From positions 1 to 13,070 of the forward strand of contig CAYRVF010000135.1 in assembly GCA_964427535.1 (NCBI GenBank): a DNA stretch of 13,070 nucleotides, read 5' to 3'. This DNA is from CAYRVF01 sp964427535 (lineage in GTDB: Bacteria > Chloroflexota > Ktedonobacteria > Ktedonobacterales > JADMIN01). Position numbers and translations under genes: made by a program. Below the pieces are notes generated by a model. It had not been told where the DNA came from. It made no database searches and saw only the letters and a list, made by a program, of their open reading frames with translations. Positions 8,035-13,070 of this stretch are shown piece by piece (positions within the stretch are counted from its first letter, which is position 1; the number at the start of each line of letters is the position of its first letter).

Positions 8035-8826
8035 CTAGGGGTGGATGCCCGCCTGTGTGATGGCGGTCGCGAATATCTGGGCCAGCCGCCGTGCGCCAAT
8101 CGTCGAGGGATGCAGGCCGTCGGAGGCGAGATACTCGGGATGGCTCGCCAGCTCACTCCAGCCGGAGTAGAGGTCGACGAGGGTGGCGTCGTTCTGGGCG
8201 GTGACCTGCGCGATGGCGGCGTTCCATGCCTGCACCTTGGTGACGAGCTGATCGTGGTTCTGTCCGGCGAAGTACGGCAGCAGCGTCAGATCGGGCAGGT
8301 TGCCGACGAAGATATGCGCCGAGGTCTTCGTATGGAGGGCGGACAGCATCGCGCCGAGCTGGCTCGTGTACGTCGGAAGCGGCACGTTGTCGGCGATGTC
8401 GTTGACCGCCAGCCAGATGGTGACGACGTTCGGGTGTGCGTCGAAGGCGACAGGTAGCTCTGTCTTCTGGGCGAACTCGACGGTGGCACCAGGAATGCCG
8501 AGATTCACCAGATGAACGTGTGACCCAAGGGATGTCGAGAGCACCGTCGGCCAGTTGAGCCGGTCTGGGTCGTCGGTGCCGATGCCATAGGCGTCGGACG
8601 CGCCAATTGCCACATAGGTAAACGCGGGCGTTTGCGCCTGGCCCGCCGAGGCTGCGCCGATCGCTGCCCGCGAAGTGCGCGGCGCCGATGTCGTATGTGG
8701 TGTAGCCGCCGATCCACAGGACGCCAGCACCAGAGCAAGCGCGAGCACAAGGAGGCCGATGCACCAGGAAAGCCCCCCAGATCCTCGCCGTGGAGGTATT
8801 TTCCACCCAATCAACCGCATCCTCAC
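8035..8826 (-). CDS. SGNH/GDSL-family hydrolase lipoprotein
   Basis: A 263-residue predicted surface lipoprotein. The N-terminus has basic residues, a hydrophobic segment (about 21-35) and the lipobox LASC with the lipidated Cys at 37, followed by a Ser/Thr/Ala-rich linker (38-66). The SGNH blocks are all recognisable: block I IGASDAYGIG with nucleophile Ser 77, block II Gly 110 in VNLGIPGATV, block III AVND with Asn 142, block V SDGLHPS with Asp 236 and His 239. Block I reads GAS-D rather than GDS, and block III has Ala in place of the usual Gly; such variants occur in the family. Members are esterases, thioesterases or lysophospholipases; the substrate is unknown. Start is GTG at 8826 (AGGA 10 nt upstream) or ATG at 8820 (16 nt). 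It is the first gene of a unit with the permease, whose start follows the TAG after 3 nt. This pairing suggests that the enzyme acts with the transporter at the outer membrane face. Confidence 0.9.
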   Translation of the reverse strand: MRMRLIGWKIPPRRGSGGLSWCIGLLVLALALVLASCGSAATPHTTSAPRTSRAAIGAASAGQAQTPAFTYVAIGASDAYGIGTDDPDRLNWPTVLSTSLGSHVHLVNLGIPGATVEFAQKTELPVAFDAHPNVVTIWLAVNDIADNVPLPTYTSQLGAMLSALHTKTSAHIFVGNLPDLTLLPYFAGQNHDQLVTKVQAWNAAIAQVTAQNDATLVDLYSGWSELASHPEYLASDGLHPSTIGARRLAQIFATAITQAGIHP

Positions 8827-9011
8827 GTGTGGGTTTTCCTATCTGCGAGATCGAGATGTACAGTCCGTGTGTGGAGGTTTTGAGTATGGTGTCTTGAGTA
8901 TATCGCGGGGGATTGAAATAGCGCCTTATTGGTAGCTGCGCGACTGGTCAGGGCTAGCGGGAGCTCGCCAGGACGATGCTCGCTCGATGTTTGTCAACAC
9001 GAGGCACAGTG

Positions 9012-9043
9012 GTTTCACACAGCTCGTACCGTCGATGTGAAAC
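9012..9043. repeat. 8-bp inverted repeat upstream of scpA (operator-like)
   Basis: GTTTCACA (9012-9019) and TGTGAAAC (9036-9043) are perfect complements with a 16-nt spacer. A second, outer pair GGCAC (9003-9007) and GTGCC (9052-9056) could extend the stem across an internal loop. It sits 50-85 nt before the scpA -35. No T-run follows. It could be a regulator site or a cruciform. Confidence 0.45.
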
Positions 9044-9096
9044 GGCGAGCCGTGCCCGAATGGGTTATGCCTGCCTAGCCCAAACGGAAGCCCGCG

Positions 9097-9126
9097 TTGC
9101 CGCTGAGGGCAGCCCATCCGTACAAT
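9097..9126 (+). promoter_or_regulatory. sigma-A promoter for scpA
   Basis: TTGCCG (9097-9102, 4 of 6 to TTGACA), an 18-nt spacer, then TACAAT (9121-9126, 5 of 6 to TATAAT). Transcription would start near 9133, giving a leader of about 38 nt before the ATG at 9171. Transcription from here would make the upstream extension of the scpA frame untranslated. Confidence 0.6.
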
Positions 9127-9136
9127 TTATCAATAC

Positions 9137-9148
9137 GTACATATGTTC
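9137..9148. promoter_or_regulatory. near-match to a Gram-positive-type LexA box
   Basis: GTAC-ATAT-GTTC differs at one position from the GAAC-N4-GTTC dyad bound by LexA in Firmicutes and actinobacteria. It lies at about +5 to +16 relative to the proposed scpA transcription start, where a repressor would block initiation. The mismatch is in a normally conserved half-site base, so this is only a candidate. Confidence 0.25.
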
Positions 9149-9170
9149 CTGCTCCACATGGAGAGAGGCG

Positions 9171-10148
9171 ATGGCGGCAGAACTCGAAGAGACACGTAGC
9201 GCGGGCGGCGGCCAGCTCGACGAGCTTGACGCCGAGGCGTTGCCGTACCTCATTCACCTGCCGGGGTTCGACGGGCCGCTCGATCTGCTGTTGCATTTGA
9301 TCGAGAAGAACCAGCTCGAAATCACTAGCATCTCGCTCGTCGCCGTCACCGACCAGTTCGTTCACTACATCCGAACGTGGGAGGCGCCTCCAATCGCACG
9401 TATGGCGGAGTTCGTCGCGATGGCCGCGCGGCTGCTGCTGATCAAGTCGCGCAGCCTGCTGCCACGCCAGCCGAAGCACGACGACTCCGCCGACGAGACC
9501 GACCCGCTGGACGACGCAGAGCAGCTCGCGCGTCACCTGCTGGAATACAAGCTGGCACGCGAGATCGCCCGCGCGCTGAAAGACCGCGAGCTCGCTGGGC
9601 TGCACTCGTTCGCCCGTCCGGGACGCCTGCAGGTGGACCCCGAAGAAATCCTCAACTGGAGTCCGCCGAAGCTCGTCGGGCTGAACGTCAACGCGCTGGC
9701 GCTCGTCTTCAAACGCGTGCTGACGGAGAAGAAGTTCTCCGAGCCAGAGCAGCTCCCGCTGCCGCTGGTGACAGTGGCCGAGATGATGGCGGAGGTCGAG
9801 CGCCGGCTGCAGGAGCGGACGTACATCAGGCTGGAAGACATGCTCGATGTGGCGACGTCACGCTTCGCCGTCGTGGTGACATTTCTGGCGGTGCTGGAGA
9901 TGTGGCACCAGGCGCGGCTGGTCATCCAGCAGGAGTCTCTGTTTGGTCCGGTCGAGATCGCGCGTGGTCCGCGCTTCGAGGAGGCGCTTGGCCGGCACAG
10001 TCTCATCGCGGAGTTCGACCCGCCCGGCGCATCGCTGCCATCCGCGCAGGCAGAGTCACCAGGCGAGCCGGCGCCGCGACGGACCCGTGCCCGCCGGCAG
10101 CGTGGGGAGCCGCAGCCGCCAGCCGGGCCAGCCGACGCTGCCGAGTAG
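9171..10148 (+). CDS. scpA: segregation and condensation protein A
   Basis: Kleisin subunit that bridges SMC heads and binds ScpB in the bacterial condensin complex, on the nucleoid. The 325-residue product starts at ATG 9171, preceded by GGAGAGAGG at close spacing. The N-terminal kleisin signature FDGPLDLLLHLIEKNQLEI (33-51) binds the SMC neck; ARLLLIKSRSLLP (86-98) is also typical. The central region (about 105-200) is acidic then linker-like. The C-terminal winged helix (about 201-262) contains ERRLQERTYIRLEDML and FLAVLEMWHQARLVIQQE, which binds the SMC cap. Beyond it is an unusual tail of about 60 residues rich in Pro, Ala and Arg (APRRTRARRQRGE), probably disordered. The usual partner scpB is not next to it; a tRNA and obg follow instead. 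The longer frame from 8976 is rejected because its first 65 residues are unlike ScpA. Confidence 0.95.
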   Translation: MAAELEETRSAGGGQLDELDAEALPYLIHLPGFDGPLDLLLHLIEKNQLEITSISLVAVTDQFVHYIRTWEAPPIARMAEFVAMAARLLLIKSRSLLPRQPKHDDSADETDPLDDAEQLARHLLEYKLAREIARALKDRELAGLHSFARPGRLQVDPEEILNWSPPKLVGLNVNALALVFKRVLTEKKFSEPEQLPLPLVTVAEMMAEVERRLQERTYIRLEDMLDVATSRFAVVVTFLAVLEMWHQARLVIQQESLFGPVEIARGPRFEEALGRHSLIAEFDPPGASLPSAQAESPGEPAPRRTRARRQRGEPQPPAGPADAAE

Positions 10149-10163
10149 CCGGATATGCTGCAC

Positions 10164-10191
10164 GTGTCGCCATCCAAGGAGCGTGCGACAC
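10164..10191 (+). repeat. inverted repeat just after scpA
   Basis: GTGTCGC (10164-10170) and GCGACAC (10185-10191) are perfect complements with a 14-nt loop, beginning 16 nt past the scpA stop codon. No T-run follows. Together with the palindrome at 10206 it forms a pair of 3'-end hairpins that could halt transcription or protect the transcript end. Confidence 0.45.
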
Positions 10192-10205
10192 TAGTCGGCG
10201 CATCG

Positions 10206-10239
10206 TCAGCAGGGGCGAGGCATGCCTCGCCCCTGCTGA
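10206..10239. repeat. perfect 34-bp palindrome between scpA and the tRNA gene
   Basis: The half-site TCAGCAGGGGCGAGGCA is followed directly by its exact reverse complement. It can form a stem of about 15 bp with a 4-nt loop, or a cruciform. No T-run follows on either strand, so it is not a textbook intrinsic terminator. The GGGGCGAGGC-type core resembles dispersed palindromic (REP/MITE-like) units seen in some bacterial intergenic regions; that is a memory-based resemblance. It may act as a bidirectional terminator or 3'-end stabiliser. Confidence 0.85.
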
Positions 10240-10276
10240 ACTCATGAGGTACAGGCGCTGGGCAGAGCTCATCGTG

Positions 10277-10285
10277 TGGTACACT
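10277..10285 (+). promoter_or_regulatory. candidate extended -10 promoter of the tRNA gene
   Basis: TGG-TACACT is an extended -10 element (TGn plus a hexamer with 4 of 6 matches) ending 17 nt before the mature tRNA 5' end. No clear -35 is seen at 17 nt spacing; TGGGCA at 10259-10264 is only 15 nt away. Confidence 0.4.
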
Positions 10286-10302
10286 GCAGGCGACTCGTTC
10301 TG

Positions 10303-10374
10303 GGGCCTATAGCTCAGCGGCAGAGCAGGCGGCTCATAACCGCTTGGTCGCAGGTTCGAATCCTGCTGGGCCCA
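10303..10374 (+). tRNA. tRNA with CAU anticodon, likely tRNA-Ile2 (lysidine-modified)
   Basis: A full cloverleaf can be drawn. Acceptor stem: GGGCCTA (10303-10309) with TGGGCCC (10367-10373), one G-U pair, discriminator A at 10374. D arm: GCTC (10312-10315) / GAGC (10323-10326). Anticodon stem: GGCGG (10328-10332) / CCGCT (10340-10344), with loop CTCATAA and anticodon CAT at 10335-10337. T arm: GCAGG (10350-10354), TTCGAAT, CCTGC (10362-10366). CCA is not fully encoded (the next bases are CCT), so it needs CCA-adding enzyme. It lacks the initiator features (three G-C pairs in the anticodon stem, unpaired 1-72). C4-G69 and C5-G68 and the CGCTTGGTCG stretch match tRNA-Ile2, whose anticodon C is changed to lysidine by TilS so that it reads AUA. 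Elongator tRNA-Met is the alternative. Confidence 0.93.
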
Positions 10375-10413
10375 CCTCATCTACCATATTTACCATCCGT
10401 TGCGATTTGAGTT

Positions 10414-10460
10414 CAGCAGCATCGGTGCGGCGTGTGTGGCACTGATGCTGCTGTGTTTTT
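10414..10460 (+). terminator. intrinsic terminator downstream of the tRNA gene
   Basis: The arms CAGCAGCATC (10414-10423) and GATGCTGCTG (10444-10453) pair perfectly, extend through a G-U pair and GTGC/GCAC to about 15 bp with a 10-nt loop, and are followed by TGTTTTT (10454-10460). This is the best Rho-independent terminator in the window. It ends 59 nt before the obg start. Confidence 0.85.
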
Positions 10461-10507
10461 GCTCACTCGGACGGCGTCTGATGCGCGGGCCGGGGGCCCC
10501 GCCGCGC

Positions 10508-10513
10508 GGGAGG
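10508..10513 (+). promoter_or_regulatory. ribosome-binding site fixing the obg start
   Basis: GGGAGG lies 6 nt before ATG 10520. An in-frame ATG at 10514 directly abuts it and has no usable spacing. The longer open frame back to 10400 passes through the terminator hairpin, so it is excluded as a start. Confidence 0.75.
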
Positions 10514-10519
10514 ATGCAC

Positions 10520-11836
10520 ATGCAGTTTTACGATACGGCGAAGATATACGTGACCGCTGGGAACGGCGGTAACGGCTCGATCCACTTTCTGCGGGCGAAG
10601 TTCGTTCCGCTGGGCGGGCCAGATGGCGGTGACGGTGGGCGCGGAGGCAGCGTCTACATGGAAGCTGATCCTGGCCTGAACACGCTGGTGGACTATCACT
10701 ACCATCCGCATCATAAGGCCACGTCGGGCAAGGGTGGCGGCGGCCAGAAGATGCATGGCGCGAAGGGCGAGGACCTGATCCTCAAAGTACCCGTCGGCAC
10801 GGTCATCCGCGATGCCGGCACGGGTGATCTGGTCGCCGACCTCGTCGAGCCTGGCCAGCGCGTGATGGTCGCCCGAGGCGGGCGCGGAGGCCTGGGCAAC
10901 GTCCATTTTGCCACGTCCACGAATCAGGCGCCGAAAGAAGCGCAGCGTGGCGAGCCGGGCGAAGAAGTCACGCTGGAGTTAGAGCTAAAGCTGATCGCCG
11001 ACGTGGGGCTGGTGGGGTTTCCCAACGCAGGCAAGTCGACGCTGCTCTCGGTCGTCTCGAACGCGCGGCCCAAGGTGGCCGACTATCCCTTCACCACGCT
11101 GGTGCCAAGTCTTGGCGTCGTCGTGATCGGCGATCCGAGCCGGGGCGACGATTTCAGCTTCGTGTTGGCGGACATTCCCGGCCTGATCGAGGGGGCGGCC
11201 CAAGGCGTGGGGCTGGGGCTGGAGTTCCTGCGGCACGTCGAGCGCACGCGGCTGTTGCTGCATCTGGTCGATGGAGCGAATGTCGAGCGCGACCCATGGG
11301 ATGAGTTCGAGTCCATCAATCGCGAGCTGGTCGAGTATAGTCCAGAGCTGGCGGAGCGCCCGCAGATCGCGGTCATGACGAAGATGGACCTGCCTGAGGC
11401 CCAGGAACGCTACGAGCTGCTCAAACAGCGCGCCGAGCGGGAGGGCATCCCTACGATGGCGATCTCTTCTGCGACCGGCCAGGGCGTGCGGGAGCTGATG
11501 AACACGGCTGCCCAGCGCCTGCGCGACATCCGCGAGGAAGACGCCCAGCGCGAACGGACGATGCCGCGCGTGGCCGAGGCGGGTCCGGTGCTGCGGCCCG
11601 AGCCGGACGATGCCTATATCATCGAGGCGACTCCCGAGGGCTACCGGGTGCGCGGCAAGCGAGTCGAGCGGCTGGCCGCGATGACCGATCCCGAGAGCAT
11701 CGACGGCATGGACCGCCTGGAGCGCACGCTGCGCCGCATGGGCGTCTTCGCCGCACTCGAAGAGGCCGGAGTGCAGCCAGGAGACACGGTCCGTTTCGGC
11801 AAGACCGAGATGACCTGGGGCGAGGAAATGGGGTGA
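10520..11836 (+). CDS. obg: GTPase Obg (CgtA)
   Basis: Essential ribosome-associated GTPase acting in 50S subunit assembly and linked to stress signalling. The 438-residue product has the normal three-domain layout. The Gly-rich Obg fold (1-157) includes AGNGGNGSIHFLRAKFVP and GGPDGGDGGRGG. The G domain (about 158-335) has G1 GFPNAGKST (166-174), G2 FTTLVP (191-196), G3 DIPG (218-221), G4 TKMD (287-290, with Thr in place of the usual Asn) and G5 SSATG (316-320). The C-terminal OCT domain (about 360-433) includes YRVRGKRVERLAAMTD and RRMGVFAALEEAGVQPGD. Start at ATG 10520 is set by GGGAGG 6 nt upstream. The ribosomal genes rplU and rpmA that often precede obg are absent; a tRNA gene and its terminator sit upstream instead. 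No clear promoter is visible between that terminator and the start. Confidence 0.97.
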   Translation: MQFYDTAKIYVTAGNGGNGSIHFLRAKFVPLGGPDGGDGGRGGSVYMEADPGLNTLVDYHYHPHHKATSGKGGGGQKMHGAKGEDLILKVPVGTVIRDAGTGDLVADLVEPGQRVMVARGGRGGLGNVHFATSTNQAPKEAQRGEPGEEVTLELELKLIADVGLVGFPNAGKSTLLSVVSNARPKVADYPFTTLVPSLGVVVIGDPSRGDDFSFVLADIPGLIEGAAQGVGLGLEFLRHVERTRLLLHLVDGANVERDPWDEFESINRELVEYSPELAERPQIAVMTKMDLPEAQERYELLKQRAEREGIPTMAISSATGQGVRELMNTAAQRLRDIREEDAQRERTMPRVAEAGPVLRPEPDDAYIIEATPEGYRVRGKRVERLAAMTDPESIDGMDRLERTLRRMGVFAALEEAGVQPGDTVRFGKTEMTWGEEMG

Positions 11837-11847
11837 GGGGAGGCTCG

Positions 11848-11877
11848 CACGGCGCCATCCCGCTCTTCCGGCGCGTG
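11848..11877 (+). terminator. weak hairpin after obg
   Basis: GCGCC (11852-11856) pairs with GGCGC (11870-11874), and CAC/GTG extend it across a bulged G, with a 13-nt loop. It is followed by TCTGCTCC, not a T-run. If it ends obg transcription at all, it does so weakly. It overlaps the -35 region of the thiolase promoter. Confidence 0.25.
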
Positions 11878-11891
11878 TCTGCTCCGTCAGC

Positions 11892-11897
11892 TATAAT
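11892..11897 (+). promoter_or_regulatory. -10 element (perfect TATAAT) upstream of the thiolase gene
   Basis: TATAAT lies 44 nt before the thiolase ATG. The -35 is poor: nothing resembling TTGACA is at 16-18 nt, and the nearest is TTCCGG at 20 nt. This points to a promoter separate from obg, probably activator-dependent or weak. Confidence 0.5.
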
Positions 11898-11941
11898 GCC
11901 TTTCGACGGGGCTGGAGCTCACGGCGAAAGGAAGAGATTCC

Positions 11942-13070
11942 ATGCGCGATGTGGTTCTCGTTGAGGCTGTGCGTACGCCGATTGGACGGCGCAATGGGTC
12001 GCTGAAGGATGTCCATCCAGTAGTGCTCGCGGCGATGACGCTGCGCGAGTTGATGCGGCGCGCGGGCATCGAGCCGGCGCTGGTCGAAGACGTGGTGATG
12101 GGCTGCGTCAGTCAAGTCGGCGAGCAGACGTTCAACATCGCTCGCAACGCCGTGCTGCAGGCGGGCTTCCCCATCGAAGTGCCCGCAACTACCGTGGATC
12201 GGCAGTGCGGCTCGGGTCAGCAGGCGATCCACTTCGCCGCCAACCTGATTCAGTCGGGCGTCTGCGACATCACCATCGGCGCGGGCGTCGAGAGCATGTC
12301 GCACCTGGCCATCGGCATCTCGGCCTCGGTGGGCGGCCAGCCATTCCCACCCTCGCTGATGGAGATGTATCCGATGGTGCATCAGGGCATTTCGGCGGAG
12401 ATGATCGCCGAAAAGTGGAACATTCCGCGCGAGGAGATGGATGCCTTCGGGCTGCGTAGCCACCAGCGCGCGGCGGCGGCGCAGGATGCCGGGGTGTTCG
12501 ATCGCGAGATTCTGCCGGTCGCGCTGGCCGACGGCTCGACCTTCACACGCGACGAGGGTGTGCGGCGCGATTCCTCGATGGCGAAGTTGGCCGCGCTACA
12601 GCCATCGTTCAAGCCCGACGGCAAGGTCACGGCGGGTAGCAGCAGCCAGATCAGCGATGGCGCGGCGGCGGTGCTGCTGATGACGCCGGAGAAGGCGGCG
12701 GAGCTTGGCCTGCGTCCGCGCGCGCGGATCGTCGCGCAGAAGGTGGTCGGCGTCGATCCGGTGATGATGCTGACCGGGCCGATTCCGGGGACGCAGCAGG
12801 TGCTCAACAAGGCGGGACTGCGGCTCGACGACATCGATCTGTTCGAGGTCAACGAGGCGTTCGCGCCAGTCGTGCTGGCCTGGGAGCGCGAGATTCACCC
12901 CGATATGGAGAAGGTGAACGTTAACGGCGGCGCCATCGCGCTGGGCCATCCGCTCGGCTGCTCCGGCGCGCGCCTGATGACGACGCTGGTGAACGCGCTC
13001 GAACAGCGAGGCGGCCGCTACGGCCTGCAGACGATGTGCTGCGGCGGTGGCCTCGGCACGGCGACGATCA
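11942..13070 (+). CDS. thiolase (acetyl-CoA C-acyltransferase), C-terminus cut by window end
   Basis: Condenses or cleaves acyl-CoA thioesters; a cytoplasmic enzyme of fatty-acid oxidation or acetoacetyl-CoA formation. 376 codons are present and the frame is still open. Start at ATG 11942 with AAAGGAAG 7 nt upstream. Visible motifs: EAVRTPIGRRNGSL (8-21), the nucleophile Cys 89 in VDRQCGSGQQAIHFAAN, GAGVESMSH, EVNEAFAP, catalytic His 336 in GGAIALGHPLGCSGAR, and the second catalytic Cys 366 in TMCCGGGLGTA. All three catalytic residues are in place, so the enzyme should be active. Only about 5-15 residues should be missing, judging from usual thiolase lengths. DRQCGSGQQA instead of the common NxxCxSG is shared with a subgroup of acyl-CoA thiolases, so chain-length preference is unclear and I give no gene symbol. 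A TATAAT lies just upstream, so it may be transcribed apart from obg. Confidence 0.94.
   Translation, partial: MRDVVLVEAVRTPIGRRNGSLKDVHPVVLAAMTLRELMRRAGIEPALVEDVVMGCVSQVGEQTFNIARNAVLQAGFPIEVPATTVDRQCGSGQQAIHFAANLIQSGVCDITIGAGVESMSHLAIGISASVGGQPFPPSLMEMYPMVHQGISAEMIAEKWNIPREEMDAFGLRSHQRAAAAQDAGVFDREILPVALADGSTFTRDEGVRRDSSMAKLAALQPSFKPDGKVTAGSSSQISDGAAAVLLMTPEKAAELGLRPRARIVAQKVVGVDPVMMLTGPIPGTQQVLNKAGLRLDDIDLFEVNEAFAPVVLAWEREIHPDMEKVNVNGGAIALGHPLGCSGARLMTTLVNALEQRGGRYGLQTMCCGGGLGTATI

Larger units (their letters stand above)
8827..9170. other. divergent intergenic region between the hydrolase operon and scpA
   Basis: This 344-nt spacer separates two divergent units. For the minus strand a possible -10 TATACT (complement of 8897-8902) lies about 70 nt before the hydrolase start, without a matching -35. 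A TTGACA on the minus strand near 8992-8997 has no -10 at normal spacing. For the plus strand a good promoter lies at 9097-9126. An inverted repeat (9012-9043) and a LexA-like dyad (9137-9148) are listed separately. The scpA frame stays open upstream to 8976, but that extension has no ribosome-binding site or ScpA similarity, so I treat it as non-coding. Confidence 0.6.

Noticed and set aside
8976..9170. 65-residue N-terminal extension of ScpA
   Set aside because: No ribosome-binding site, no ScpA similarity, and it crosses the likely promoter at 9097-9126. ATG 9171 has a good ribosome-binding site.
10400..10519. 40-residue N-terminal extension of Obg, resembling a signal peptide
   Set aside because: It runs through the tRNA terminator hairpin, and Obg is cytoplasmic with a conserved start at MQFYDTAKIYV. 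The hydrophobic stretch is a translation artefact.
1..13070. CRISPR arrays, insertion sequences, phage or toxin-antitoxin genes
   Set aside because: No regularly spaced repeats, transposase or integrase motifs, or recognisable toxin-antitoxin pairs were found on either strand.

Overview
The window is GC-rich bacterial chromosome with short intergenic gaps, GTG and TTG starts beside ATG, and a tRNA gene without an encoded CCA end. There is no transposase, integrase, phage gene or CRISPR array. The gene styles (large two-lobed FtsX permease, SpATA20-like thioredoxin protein, ScpA without an adjacent ScpB, standalone Obg) fit a member of Chloroflexota best. That placement is an inference from general resemblance; no alignment was run.

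Left half, all on the minus strand, in transcription order from 8826 down to 1: (i) a lipoprotein SGNH/GDSL hydrolase; (ii) an 1109-residue FtsX/MacB-type ABC permease starting 3 nt after the hydrolase stop; (iii) its LolD/MacB-type ATPase about 60 nt further on; (iv) a DUF255/YyaL (SPATA20-like) thioredoxin-fold protein that seems to have its own promoter; (v) a 613-nt gap without a convincing gene; (vi) the 5' 348 codons of gyrB, running off the window. Genes i-iii look like one transcription unit. They match in content the YbbA-YbbP-TesA grouping of E. coli (ATPase, duplicated FtsX permease, SGNH hydrolase). I think this is the most interesting system here: a putative membrane-extraction or export ABC transporter coupled to a surface-anchored esterase.

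Right half, all on the plus strand from about 9097: scpA (chromosome segregation) with a good sigma-A-type promoter; two hairpins after it, one a perfect 34-bp palindrome; a tRNA with CAU anticodon whose acceptor stem and anticodon arm look like tRNA-Ile2 (lysidine-modified) rather than tRNA-Met; a strong intrinsic terminator; obg (ribosome-associated GTPase); and a thiolase with a perfect TATAAT upstream, cut off by the window end just before its C-terminus.

Most of the right half and gyrB are housekeeping functions (DNA topology, segregation, decoding, ribosome assembly, acyl-CoA metabolism). The hydrolase-permease-ATPase cluster is the accessory element. The two halves diverge from a 344-nt spacer (8827-9170) that carries an inverted repeat, the scpA promoter and a near-match to a LexA-type box.
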